This document shows positions 30,614-38,265 of a stretch of DNA of 40,226 nt, piece by piece. The stretch comes from Brevibacterium sp. 239c (GTDB lineage Bacteria; Actinomycetota; Actinomycetes; Actinomycetales; Brevibacteriaceae). The notes below the pieces were generated by a model, which saw only the letters and a list, made by a program, of their open reading frames with translations, had not been told where the DNA came from and searched no databases. Position 1 is the stretch's first letter. Each line of letters opens with the position of its first letter. Both the position numbers and the translations under genes were made by a program. The DNA is taken from positions 1-40,226 of the forward strand of contig NZ_FXZH01000029.1 of the NCBI RefSeq assembly GCF_900169365.1, in the 5' to 3' direction.

Positions 30614-31975
30614 ATGGTTGATGCCTTCGAGCCGGGTTCCATGCCGTGGGGCGATCTGCATAAAGAACGGCTCGCTGCAGCCGACGCGGTCGTCAGTCGG
30701 ATGCGAAGGGAAGTGGTTATCAGCCTCGCGAATGCGCACGAAGATCTGATGAACCGTCCCGCACGAGACCGATTCCTCATTGACGACGAACTGCGGTACC
30801 GGCTGACTGAAGCCGTGTCAGAAGCGGGAGTGTCCCGTGCGATTCGTATCTATGAAGAATCCAGCACCGTGCTGCAGGTCGCTGGAGACACGGATGGGCA
30901 TCGGGAAACAGCAGCTCGTGCTGCACACTTGAAGGCATTTCAGACTGCAATCACGACGGCTGAGGGCGACTTGCGGCCGTGGTTGGCCGGAATGTCAGTG
31001 ACAACGGCAGAGGTCGTGAGCCCTGAGCGTATGCCGTATCTGCGGCAAACCCGCGAGTGGGGCGCGATGCAGCAAGCCAGCCTGGAGGCGACGGTCTCGT
31101 GCATGCCACCCAATCCAGAGAGCTGGACGGCCGCTGATGGGCGGGGTCTTCAACGTTTGGAGGCCCAGAACGCTGATGTTGCGGCGTGGTCGGCTCTTGA
31201 TCGGCCACCGTCGGAAAATCTGACTCTCGATGAACCGGTGGCGGCTGGTCACCTCTTGCGTGAGCAGATTGCGCAACGCCTCAAGCCCAGCTGTCGTCGA
31301 ACTGATCTCAATGAGGAGACCAAGTACGAGGTGTATTCCAGTCACGAGTACTGGAGGGATACTCAAACTCGCTTGGTATCGGTGGGAGTGCCTGAGGGTG
31401 CGGACCTCGAGCAAGAAGAATTCGTCGAGGTACCCAATGAGGATGGTCCTGCGCCGACGAGTGATTGGTGGGCGTTGCGCAATGGTGTCCCGGTCGAGAT
31501 TGATTCGTTCCCAGCGCCGAACGAGTCTGTTCAACAGCATGCCGACGTGAGATTCAAGCTGCCCCGTCCGGTGTGGGAGGCGAGCCGGGAGTCTATGGGG
31601 CCGGCGTTCGACCACGTCGTGATCGAGGGCGAGAGAGACGTCGACGTGACTGTCAGCGCACAGCAGCGTCTCGAGCTGCGGGAGCGAGCCGAGGACGTGC
31701 AGTTCAGGACGGTCTATAACGCTCAGGAACGCATCGAGTCCATCCAGAGCAGCGACGATTTCAGCCTCGACGGTGGCGAGACTGCGCAGGAGGTGGCGGT
31801 GCTGCGCGACGATTCGGAGCGAGTCGCATATCAGTGCAGCGTCGTCGTCGGTGCACTGAACTCAGCCAAGCCAGTGACGATGCACAACAGCGCCCCGGCA
31901 CCGTCGGTGGCAACGTACTTGAGTCATCCTCCGACACCGGCGCCCGCCGTTGCCGGTACGGACTTGGACCGGTGA
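30614..31975 (+). CDS. Large hypothetical protein A
   Basis: A 453-aa soluble protein, helical and charged, without a signal or membrane segment. Residues about 1-150 are mainly helical (MRREVVISLANAHEDLMNRPARDRFLIDD); about 250-300 is acidic (GVPEGADLEQEEFVEVPNEDG); the end is Pro/Ala/Ser-rich. No nuclease, helicase or relaxase motif was found. ATG at 30614 follows an ACGG-type site 7 bp after the ssb stop. It is the first of three large unrecognised genes interleaved with a DNA methyltransferase. Confidence 0.65.
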   Translation: MVDAFEPGSMPWGDLHKERLAAADAVVSRMRREVVISLANAHEDLMNRPARDRFLIDDELRYRLTEAVSEAGVSRAIRIYEESSTVLQVAGDTDGHRETAARAAHLKAFQTAITTAEGDLRPWLAGMSVTTAEVVSPERMPYLRQTREWGAMQQASLEATVSCMPPNPESWTAADGRGLQRLEAQNADVAAWSALDRPPSENLTLDEPVAAGHLLREQIAQRLKPSCRRTDLNEETKYEVYSSHEYWRDTQTRLVSVGVPEGADLEQEEFVEVPNEDGPAPTSDWWALRNGVPVEIDSFPAPNESVQQHADVRFKLPRPVWEASRESMGPAFDHVVIEGERDVDVTVSAQQRLELRERAEDVQFRTVYNAQERIESIQSSDDFSLDGGETAQEVAVLRDDSERVAYQCSVVVGALNSAKPVTMHNSAPAPSVATYLSHPPTPAPAVAGTDLDR

Positions 31976-32778
31976 TCAAGGTGGATGCCTACTACGAAGA
32001 TGACGATGTGGTGATCTACCACGGTGATTGCGCCGACCTCCTGCCGGAGTTCTCGCGTGTGGACCATGTGATCACTGACCCGCCCTATGGCGAGCACATT
32101 CACTCGAACGCACGGTCGGGGCGGATGAGAGCAGCCAATGACCGTGGGGGCCGTTACGGGGCCGACGTGCGCCGTACCGTCGATCTGGGATTCGACCACC
32201 TGGATGCGGACTTGCGAAGACTGTGCGCGGCAGAGTTCGCACGGATCGCGGCACGATGGGTGCTCGTGTTCTCCGACGTCGAGTCCGACCACCTGTGGCG
32301 AGAGGACCTCACGAGTGCGGGTCTGGACTATGTGCGCACCGAGGCGTGGGTGAAACTCGGCGCGACTCCACAGTTCTCCGGAGACCGTCCCGCAACCGGA
32401 TTCGAGGCGATCACTATCGCCCATCCGAAGGGTCGGAAGAGGTGGAACGGCGGCGGGAAGCATGCCGTGTGGTCGTTCCCGATCGTTCTCGATCGGGGCC
32501 GGACCGGGTCACGGTTGCACACGACGCAGAAACCCCAAGAACTCATGCACACACTCCTGACTCAGTTCACTGACCCAGGAGAGACGATCCGTGACCCTTT
32601 CGCAGGGTCTGGGACGACATTGGCGGCGGCACGGATGCTGGGGCGCAAAGCGATCGGCATCGAGAAGAACGAACAGTACTGCGAGGTCATGGCCCGCCGG
32701 TTCGATCAAGGAGTGCTCCCCGTCGGAGAACCTACCAGCGACACGAGTATGGGCGACTTGGCGCGGTTGAGCGCCTGA
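31972..32778 (+). CDS. DNA adenine/cytosine-N4 methyltransferase, orphan
   Basis: A 268-aa site-specific DNA methyltransferase of the beta arrangement: catalytic DPPYGEHIHS near residue 36-45 precedes the SAM-binding DPFAGSGTTLAAA near 210-222 and the final IGIEKNEQY. DPPY is usual for N6-adenine, sometimes N4-cytosine, enzymes. HTTQKPQELM before the SAM motif is the typical family linker. GTG at 31972 overlaps the previous stop (GTGA). No restriction endonuclease gene is beside it, so it probably protects element DNA from host restriction or has a regulatory role. Recognition sequence unknown. Confidence 0.9.
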   Translation: MIKVDAYYEDDDVVIYHGDCADLLPEFSRVDHVITDPPYGEHIHSNARSGRMRAANDRGGRYGADVRRTVDLGFDHLDADLRRLCAAEFARIAARWVLVFSDVESDHLWREDLTSAGLDYVRTEAWVKLGATPQFSGDRPATGFEAITIAHPKGRKRWNGGGKHAVWSFPIVLDRGRTGSRLHTTQKPQELMHTLLTQFTDPGETIRDPFAGSGTTLAAARMLGRKAIGIEKNEQYCEVMARRFDQGVLPVGEPTSDTSMGDLARLSA

Positions 32779-32802
32779 GACAGCACGAGAAAGAGAACGA
32801 TC

Positions 32803-34203
32803 ATGAACACAACTGAGCTAGAACACTTGCACGCCGAACTCGCAGCCGCCCCTCCCGGGCCTGCGATGCGCTTAGGTGTCGACGGGAACACCCCAGACGA
32901 TGTTGCGCTGCGGTGGGAGCGCTGGAGCGAACTCGCTGATCACGAACAGTGGTTGCGCCGCCAAGCCCGGGAAGCTGGTGAACCCGCAGATCCTGGAATC
33001 TTCGGTCTCGATGCCGTTGGTTACGCCTATGGGGACCTCGACCGTATCGAAAACGGTGGGGTCTTGATCTACCAGATGGAAGATCATCTGAGCACCGGCC
33101 ACGGGGAGATGTCACCAGAGATCCTTGAAAGGGTCGTCGGCGATGCGATCGCCGACGCACGCAATCCGGGCAGGACAGTGCGGGTTCCGGGCCGGGAAGA
33201 GGCCGCACAGTGGTGGAGCGAGGGGCGAGACGACTATCAGACCCGTCGAGAGTCCGGGAATGGCCCTCTGGAACTGGTGGAAGCCGATGAAGCCGTGGTG
33301 CTGTTGCGCAAACGTATCGTCGACGCACTCGTCCATGGGCAAACTATGGCGGAGGAACCGACGCGGCGTGCCGAGGCCGAACGCTACATCAAACGCGAGA
33401 TCGCAATGGCTGGCGAACACGTGGAGCTTGCGACCCGGAAGTACCGGGCTGCAGCCAAGGACTTCCGGGAAACGAGAGAACGTGAAACCACGCCTGAGTC
33501 GCTTCGTGAGTTGTTCGAGGCCAATGAGCGGGTCGCGTCGAGCAGAGCGGCCGCGCTGACTGCGTACTCGGTAGCACTGCAGCAGGCGGCGCAGCGGACG
33601 ACACCGTTCATGGCGTGTCTGCGCCGGAGTCTGGGCGAGAGGTTCCCCCACGAGTATCGGGAGGTTCTTGCAACGAAGGCAGGGAAGCTCACCGAGCAAT
33701 CCAGTGTTGAGGCGGCATTGCGTCTGACTCCGAGGGATCCAATGCACTGGTACCCGGAGAGGGACGGAATGATCAAACAGATTCACCGCTACCTTGATGC
33801 CGCCCAGGAACGGGACCGTCTCGACTGGGACGAGATGGTCGACCGGCGTCACCTGCCACGCACCCCCACTCTGAGAGGGCAGGCGTTGGCGATGGCCTGC
33901 TATGACGTCATCAGCCGTGAGCAGAAGGAACTCAGCGACCGGTGGAGGAAACTCTCATCGGTCGAGCGGTCCATCGTCGATGACCGTGGAGTCAACAGTG
34001 CCCGGGCGCATGACTATGCTGCCGGGATCGGGATTCCCGCGATGCCAGCCCTCACGCTGGCAGACCAGGCGAGAGAGCCCAGTGAGGGACTGAGCCTGCA
34101 GAGGTGGATGATCGAGAAGTCCGCAGACCCGCAGAGCATGTACGGGGTGGAACCGCCCACCGTCGAGTTCGAGCAGACGTCGACGTTCGAGATGTGGAAG
34201 TGA
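32803..34203 (+). CDS. Large hypothetical protein B
   Basis: A 466-aa soluble, strongly helical protein. The segment about 195-270 (RRAEAERYIKREIAMAGEHVELATRKYRAAAKDFRETRERE) is coiled-coil-like; about 300-400 holds several further amphipathic helices (KQIHRYLDAAQERDRLDWDEM). No enzymatic motif or family recognised, and no signal peptide. AAAGAGAACGATC precedes the ATG. The stop codon is part of a perfect TGACCGGTCA palindrome shared with the start region of the next gene. Confidence 0.65.
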   Translation: MNTTELEHLHAELAAAPPGPAMRLGVDGNTPDDVALRWERWSELADHEQWLRRQAREAGEPADPGIFGLDAVGYAYGDLDRIENGGVLIYQMEDHLSTGHGEMSPEILERVVGDAIADARNPGRTVRVPGREEAAQWWSEGRDDYQTRRESGNGPLELVEADEAVVLLRKRIVDALVHGQTMAEEPTRRAEAERYIKREIAMAGEHVELATRKYRAAAKDFRETRERETTPESLRELFEANERVASSRAAALTAYSVALQQAAQRTTPFMACLRRSLGERFPHEYREVLATKAGKLTEQSSVEAALRLTPRDPMHWYPERDGMIKQIHRYLDAAQERDRLDWDEMVDRRHLPRTPTLRGQALAMACYDVISREQKELSDRWRKLSSVERSIVDDRGVNSARAHDYAAGIGIPAMPALTLADQAREPSEGLSLQRWMIEKSADPQSMYGVEPPTVEFEQTSTFEMWK

Positions 34204-34991
34204 CCGGTCATGGGCGATACCGATATTGCTGAGGTCCGTGACAGGATGGGCCTGCGAGTCCGTCTCGTCAGACAGCTGGGTCAACGGATCACTGAGGCAC
34301 CAGAGTCTCAGCTGGAGTACATGGAAGACGTGCAGAAGCTGCTGACAGGGCAGGCGAGAGACGCAGAACGCGCGGCAAACGACTTGGCAGAGCAGGCACC
34401 GGGCGAGGCCGCGGTGATGGAACGCTACGCCGATGCTCTCGTCGCGGCGAAGGATCTCGTCACGGGTGGTCAGGACTGGGCAATCGTGAAGCGGGCAATT
34501 CAAACCGAACTGCCCGAGGCTGCGGCCAGGCAGCTCGAGGACAGTCAGAGCATGTACGTGACGAAAGCTGCGAGTAGGGAAGCGGCATTGATGTCATGGA
34601 CACCGACGGCAGAACCGGCCCAGGTCGAAACCGCACTCAACCGGTACTGGGACGCCCACGCAAAGCAGGACGCGGCGTGCACGATCGACCTGGGCGAGTC
34701 CGGTCAAAAATATGACCGGTCACGCTTGGTCACTGAATCCTGGAGAGCCGTGTCCGGAGACCCAGATTTAGACGCACGCGCCCGGACACGGTTCGAACAA
34801 TCGAGTGCGCTGATGGAGGAACCGGAGTCTGTGACCGGTCAGCTTGCGGCCCGGAAGATGACCGTTGACCGGGCGACCGGGGTCACTCAGACACGTGCCT
34901 GGGATGAACATATGGGCCGTGACCGGTCGGCGGCGGTCTCCGTGACCGGGCCGAGCCTGGACATGATGGCCGGCCCTGGTGTGACCGGTCA
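34201..34991. repeat. Cluster of TGACCGGTCA palindromes
   Basis: The perfect 10-bp palindrome TGACCGGTCA occurs at 34201-34210, 34713-34722, 34832-34841 and 34982-34991, with a one-off copy (TGACCGGTCG) at 34920-34929 and further TGACCGGG variants between. The spacing narrows to the right (512, 119, 88, 62 bp). The first straddles a stop codon and the rest fall in coding sequence, so DNA-level selection is likely. The same motif crowds the 3' end of the initiator-like gene. Confidence 0.7.
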
Positions 34992-35019
34992 CGAGGCGGA
35001 CACTAGCCCTCACTGGTGA
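34210..35019 (+). CDS. Hypothetical protein C with repeat-shaped tail
   Basis: A 269-aa helical, acidic protein (RVRLVRQLGQRITEAPESQLEYMEDVQKLLTGQARDAERAAND). Residues about 205-269 (ESVTGQLAARKMTVDRATG, DRSAAVSVTGPSLDMMAG, VTGHEADTSPHW) are low-complexity VTG/DR repeats produced by the GACCGG sites in the DNA. No family recognised. ATG at 34210 lies inside the first TGACCGGTCA palindrome. Last clearly element-type gene in the window. Confidence 0.6.
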   Translation: MGDTDIAEVRDRMGLRVRLVRQLGQRITEAPESQLEYMEDVQKLLTGQARDAERAANDLAEQAPGEAAVMERYADALVAAKDLVTGGQDWAIVKRAIQTELPEAAARQLEDSQSMYVTKAASREAALMSWTPTAEPAQVETALNRYWDAHAKQDAACTIDLGESGQKYDRSRLVTESWRAVSGDPDLDARARTRFEQSSALMEEPESVTGQLAARKMTVDRATGVTQTRAWDEHMGRDRSAAVSVTGPSLDMMAGPGVTGHEADTSPHW

Positions 35020-35640
35020 CCGAACTGCACCATTATTCACAGCCGTCTCGATGAGTCGATGGCCCACAACACAGCTGTGGGCGTCCGCTTTGCGAGGGCG
35101 ACCGGGAGGACGTTCGGACGACGATAATTAATGCCATCACACGTCACATGGCAAGTCGCCTGCGCGATGTGACTGAAGCCACACGTCACGATGCCCAGAG
35201 GTTGCTGAAAGTGAATGAAGTATCCGTGCGGATCTCCAACTAATAGCTGATTAACGCCTGCCTTTTCTACACCGCCAATGCGGTACCGCTTCGTCTCTGA
35301 ATGCGTAGACGACGGGTAGGCAGCGTACGTGTAACATCTAACCGGACACGAGGGCCGAAACGGAGATTGGAGAAGTGCTCATCCGCACGTACTAGCGGTA
35401 TGTAGTACCGAAAACTCCATCGCGCCAACTGCCGAGTTGCTTGAAATCGATGTGGGATGGTCCGAGCCCTAAGCAGGCAAATCCTCTAACTGGTAAGTGG
35501 TTCAAGAACTCGATTTCGCAGGGTCCGCAACTGAAATCAAAGCTCTACACGATGTGGGTGACCGATCGGTCCGGAACGAAACTGGGTTCGAATTCAATCC
35601 AGTTTTCGGCCACTACTCGCCGCCGGTTGTTAACTCGCCA
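35020..35640. other. 621-bp non-coding, repeat-containing junction region
   Basis: No gene could be supported; the only plus frames lack ribosome sites or oppose the oxidase gene. It holds a hairpin GCCCACA/TGTGGGC (35062-35082), an exact direct repeat CACACGTCAC (35138-35147, 35180-35189), an inverted pair GTCACAT (35143-35149)/ATGTGAC (35167-35173), and the palindrome GCGGTACCGC (35280-35289). The right half is less GC-rich than its surroundings. It could contain an origin of transfer, an attachment site or a deletion scar. Confidence 0.55.
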
Positions 35641-36825
35641 CTACGAACCGGGGCCGAGGCGAAAAGCGTCCGAGTAGTCGGGATCGACGATAGCGGGTCG
35701 GCTGAGACTGAAGGCGGCGATATCGTGCTCGGTTTCTCCCACGGTGGTGAGTTCGGCGAGGATATGACCCATCAGGCTAGCGAACTTGCCCGCGTGCCCG
35801 GCACCATTGAAGACAGCGACATGAGGATGCCCGGGGAGTGTGTCGAGAACGAAGTCACGATCGGCAGGCATGTCATAGACGCAGGTCCTGTTGTGCAGCG
35901 GGCTCCATTTCGACGTCGTGAGATGCTCAGAGAGAAATGTCTGCAGGATGCGTGTTTCTTCTTCTGTGCCTTCGAACACCCGTTCCTCGCTGGCGATGAA
36001 CCGTCCGCGCATGTCCCGAGCGAGCTTGATGGCCGCTTCCCCGTAGACCGGGAAACCATAGAAGACTTCGTCCCCGTGGTAGATCCATATGGGAAACCTC
36101 TCCGGTGTGTAGTCAGCGAGATTCAGGCCGGTGAAGTAGCCGACCTCCTCCTGAGAGAGGGAGAGGCGGAAGGTAAGTCCGAGATCTGGCATGAGTTCTC
36201 CCAGCCACGATGCCGCAGCGACGACGAGGTGGTCGGCGTTGAATGTGCCCGCGCTCGTCGCAACCGTGACGTCGCGGCCTCTGACATTCACTTCGGTGAC
36301 CTTCGTTCGCGGGAGAAAGTCGACTCCAGCAGCCATCGCCAGCGAGATGTGTGCGGAGACCGATCTGCGAATGTCGAGGATCCCTCCGGCGGCCTGATAC
36401 AGCCCGACAGTGTCATCGGTTGTCCGCCATTGGGGGTACCTGTGTCTAATCGCATCCGCCTCAAGAGTCTCGTACGCGATACCCGCGGCATCCATTGCAC
36501 GCCGGTAGCCTTCGAGATCAGCCATGCCCGTACCCTCTTGAGTTGCGAGATCCAGACCACCGGTTCGGGTGTAGAGCTTCAGCCCGGACTCGCGCTCGAC
36601 CTGACCCCAGGCATCGAACATCGCAGGCGTCAGCTTGGTGTACTTCTTGTCATGGTAAGCATGGCGAATGATCCGTGAGTGGTCGCCAGACGAGCCGAAG
36701 GAGTTGATGAGATCGAACTGCTCGACGACCAGGACGCGTTCGGCCCCTTGCTCGGAGAGCCAGTATGCGGCTGCGGCACCGATGGCACCGGCACCGATAA
36801 CGATGTGCGAATAGGGTTTGGGCAC
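35641..36825 (-). CDS. Monomeric sarcosine oxidase / N-methyl-L-amino-acid oxidase
   Basis: A 394-aa FAD enzyme of the MSOX/MTOX family that oxidatively demethylates N-methyl amino acids such as sarcosine or N-methyltryptophan, yielding formaldehyde, H2O2 and the amino acid. ADP-binding motif VIGAGAIGAA (9-18); GDHSRIIRHAY with Arg51/Arg54 matching the substrate Arg region; Cys315 in RTCVYDMPADRDFVLD is at the position that carries covalently bound flavin in MSOX, with Tyr317 conserved; FNGAGHAGKFA near the end. GTG start at 36823-36825 follows AAAGAGG. Divergent from the PucR regulator. Exact substrate unresolved. Confidence 0.9.
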   Translation of the reverse strand: MPKPYSHIVIGAGAIGAAAAYWLSEQGAERVLVVEQFDLINSFGSSGDHSRIIRHAYHDKKYTKLTPAMFDAWGQVERESGLKLYTRTGGLDLATQEGTGMADLEGYRRAMDAAGIAYETLEADAIRHRYPQWRTTDDTVGLYQAAGGILDIRRSVSAHISLAMAAGVDFLPRTKVTEVNVRGRDVTVATSAGTFNADHLVVAAASWLGELMPDLGLTFRLSLSQEEVGYFTGLNLADYTPERFPIWIYHGDEVFYGFPVYGEAAIKLARDMRGRFIASEERVFEGTEEETRILQTFLSEHLTTSKWSPLHNRTCVYDMPADRDFVLDTLPGHPHVAVFNGAGHAGKFASLMGHILAELTTVGETEHDIAAFSLSRPAIVDPDYSDAFRLGPGS

Positions 36826-36944
36826 GGTCAGCCTCTTTCTGTAAGTGTCGTTCCTGTTATGCTCCCAAATAGTCGGTGAGGTGCCGAGAGTAAGGTGTCT
36901 GAACTCCGCGGACTTCTTTCTACAGATGTCGCAATTGTGATGGG
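36826..36944. promoter_or_regulatory. Divergent promoter region oxidase/PucR
   Basis: The 119 bp between the two divergent starts must hold both promoters and probably a PucR binding site. No convincing -35/-10 pair or dyad was distinguished. Confidence 0.3.
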
Positions 36945-38171
36945 GTGAGTACAGTGCCGCCAGGCGAGCCGATTCAGGAACTCATCGAGCAGATCGCGCA
37001 AACGCTTCAGAGATCAGTGGCCGTAGACGACCCAGACCTGGTTCTGATCGGTTCGAGCACGCATTTCGAAGACGTCGATGAGGCCCGGTTATCGTCACTG
37101 GTCGGACGAAAAATCACGGGCCGGATTCGCGACCATGTGCTCGGTCGAGGAGCCAAGAGCTGGAAAGAGCTCACCGTGGTCCCTGCCTACCCAGAGATCG
37201 GGATGACTCAGGATCGGCTCTGCTTTCCCCTCCGGTCGCGGTATGAGCTTCTTGGGTTCATGTGGGTACTCGGCCAGAGCATCACCGACGACGAACGGAG
37301 AATCGCTCTCGACGGAGCTGAACACATTCGGCAAGCGCTGGCCAGGCAAACTCAGTCAATGACGGAGTCGCGGGCAGAGTCGGAAGCTCTGCTTTCGGAT
37401 GTCCTGTCACCGCGTATGGACACCCGGTCCCGGGCCGCGCAGAGCATGCGCGAACGGGGGATGTTCGCCGAGGCAAAGAGCTTCGTCGTTCTCTCGGTCA
37501 TAATTGGCGAAAAGTCTCGTTCGGAGTTCGGCGAACCCCCTGTCGACATCGTCCGTGAGGCGTTTCTCAAGGCATCGCAGGGACGGTGGCGGAGTTCTTG
37601 CGCCTCTGCCGATTTGGATTCGGAGTTCACTGTACTGCTGGGCTCACGAACATCGATTCCGCCCGCGGATTCCCACAGTCTCGCCGAATCGATTCACCGC
37701 GAGATTGAGCGGCTGGATCGCAGGATCGCGGACGCAATGGTCATCGGGATCGGCGCGAATCAGCCGAATCTGGAAACGGCGAGAGAATCCCACGCGCAGG
37801 CATCCATCGCCGTGAAGGTCGGACGTGCACGTGCGCTGTCAGTCGTCGCGTGGGCAGACCACCCTGCAGATGCACTAATCGCTGCCCTGCTCAAAGACGA
37901 GCCCGAGAGTTCGCTTATTCCACCGGCACTCCGCGAGCTCAACGAAACGCAGCGGGAGTCGACCCTGCTCTTGGTCGAAGCATTCCTCAACCATGCCGGT
38001 AATGCAGTGCGGACTGCGGAAGACATGGGTATCCACCGCACCACCGTTTACTACCGTATCGACAGGTTCGAGGCGACAACGGGCTTGGACCTTAACGACG
38101 GTTCGACACGATTTCTTCTGCAATTCTGGCTCGGCAGCCGCCATTTCCGACACGACTCACCTCCCAAATAG
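36945..38171 (+). CDS. PucR/CdaR-family transcriptional regulator
   Basis: A 408-aa regulator. N-terminal ligand-sensing region with a GAF-like segment (DDPDLVLIGSSTHFEDVD; RLCFPLRSRYELLGFMWVLG), a degenerate GGDEF-like centre (about 170-300), and the C-terminal HTH_30 domain: LVEAFLNHAGNAVRTAEDMGIHRTTVYYRIDRFEATTGLDL (about 347-388), the PucR signature. GTG at 36945 follows GATGGG closely. Family members activate nearby catabolic genes in response to small nitrogen compounds; control of the divergent oxidase and downstream transporter is inferred. Convergent with the transporter gene. Confidence 0.88.
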   Translation: MSTVPPGEPIQELIEQIAQTLQRSVAVDDPDLVLIGSSTHFEDVDEARLSSLVGRKITGRIRDHVLGRGAKSWKELTVVPAYPEIGMTQDRLCFPLRSRYELLGFMWVLGQSITDDERRIALDGAEHIRQALARQTQSMTESRAESEALLSDVLSPRMDTRSRAAQSMRERGMFAEAKSFVVLSVIIGEKSRSEFGEPPVDIVREAFLKASQGRWRSSCASADLDSEFTVLLGSRTSIPPADSHSLAESIHREIERLDRRIADAMVIGIGANQPNLETARESHAQASIAVKVGRARALSVVAWADHPADALIAALLKDEPESSLIPPALRELNETQRESTLLLVEAFLNHAGNAVRTAEDMGIHRTTVYYRIDRFEATTGLDLNDGSTRFLLQFWLGSRHFRHDSPPK

Positions 38172-38188
38172 GAAATGCGTCGAGGATG

Positions 38189-38206
38189 CAGGGAACGTTT
38201 GCCCTG
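38189..38206. terminator. Weak hairpin between convergent genes
   Basis: CAGGG and CCCTG form 5-bp arms with an 8-nt loop in the 94-bp gap between the PucR gene and the transporter gene. Too short to be sure it stops transcription. Confidence 0.25.
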
Positions 38207-38265
38207 ACCCTGGGAGGTCTCTTGCCGGCACGTGCCCGACTGTACCTACAGGAGGACAGGCGAGC

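Larger units (their letters stand above)
10481..35019. mobile_element. Integrative conjugative or plasmid-derived element (right end uncertain)
   Basis: About 24.5 kb of near-contiguous plus-strand genes, with start-stop overlaps throughout, abuts tRNA-Met. It contains divergent XRE regulators, a ParB-like protein, a replication-initiator-like gene with iterons, a sigma-like factor, a type IV secretion core (VirB4-like, VirD4-like, VirB6-like, pilin-like), SSB, HNH and DNA methyltransferase genes. Such sets are typical of actinobacterial conjugative plasmids and ICEs. No integrase, relaxase or cell-wall hydrolase gene is recognisable in this span. The boundary at 35019 marks only the last element-like gene; the element may continue past 40.2 kb with catabolic cargo. 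Confidence 0.85.

Noticed and set aside
31972..32778. A restriction-modification system with the HNH protein as nuclease
   Set aside because: The HNH gene is over 4 kb away in another transcription unit after a terminator, and HNH proteins are common in such elements. No evidence pairs them.
34201..34991. Streptomyces clt repeats recognised by TraB
   Set aside because: Known TraB recognition repeats (GACCCGGA type) have a different sequence, and this element encodes VirD4/VirB4-type proteins rather than an FtsK-like TraB.
35441..35677. A 78-codon open frame in the 35-kb gap
   Set aside because: No ribosome site and no recognisable motif; it runs into the antisense of the oxidase gene.
35020..35700. 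Right attachment site as a copy of the tRNA-Met 3' half
   Set aside because: I compared the segment 10440-10484 with this region by eye and found no matching direct repeat. A T-arm-like GGTTCGAAT near 35586 is not followed by a matching acceptor stem.
35497..36678. A 393-codon open frame on the plus strand
   Set aside because: It lies opposite the sarcosine oxidase gene, has no recognisable protein motif, and is a mirror of high-GC codon bias on the other strand.
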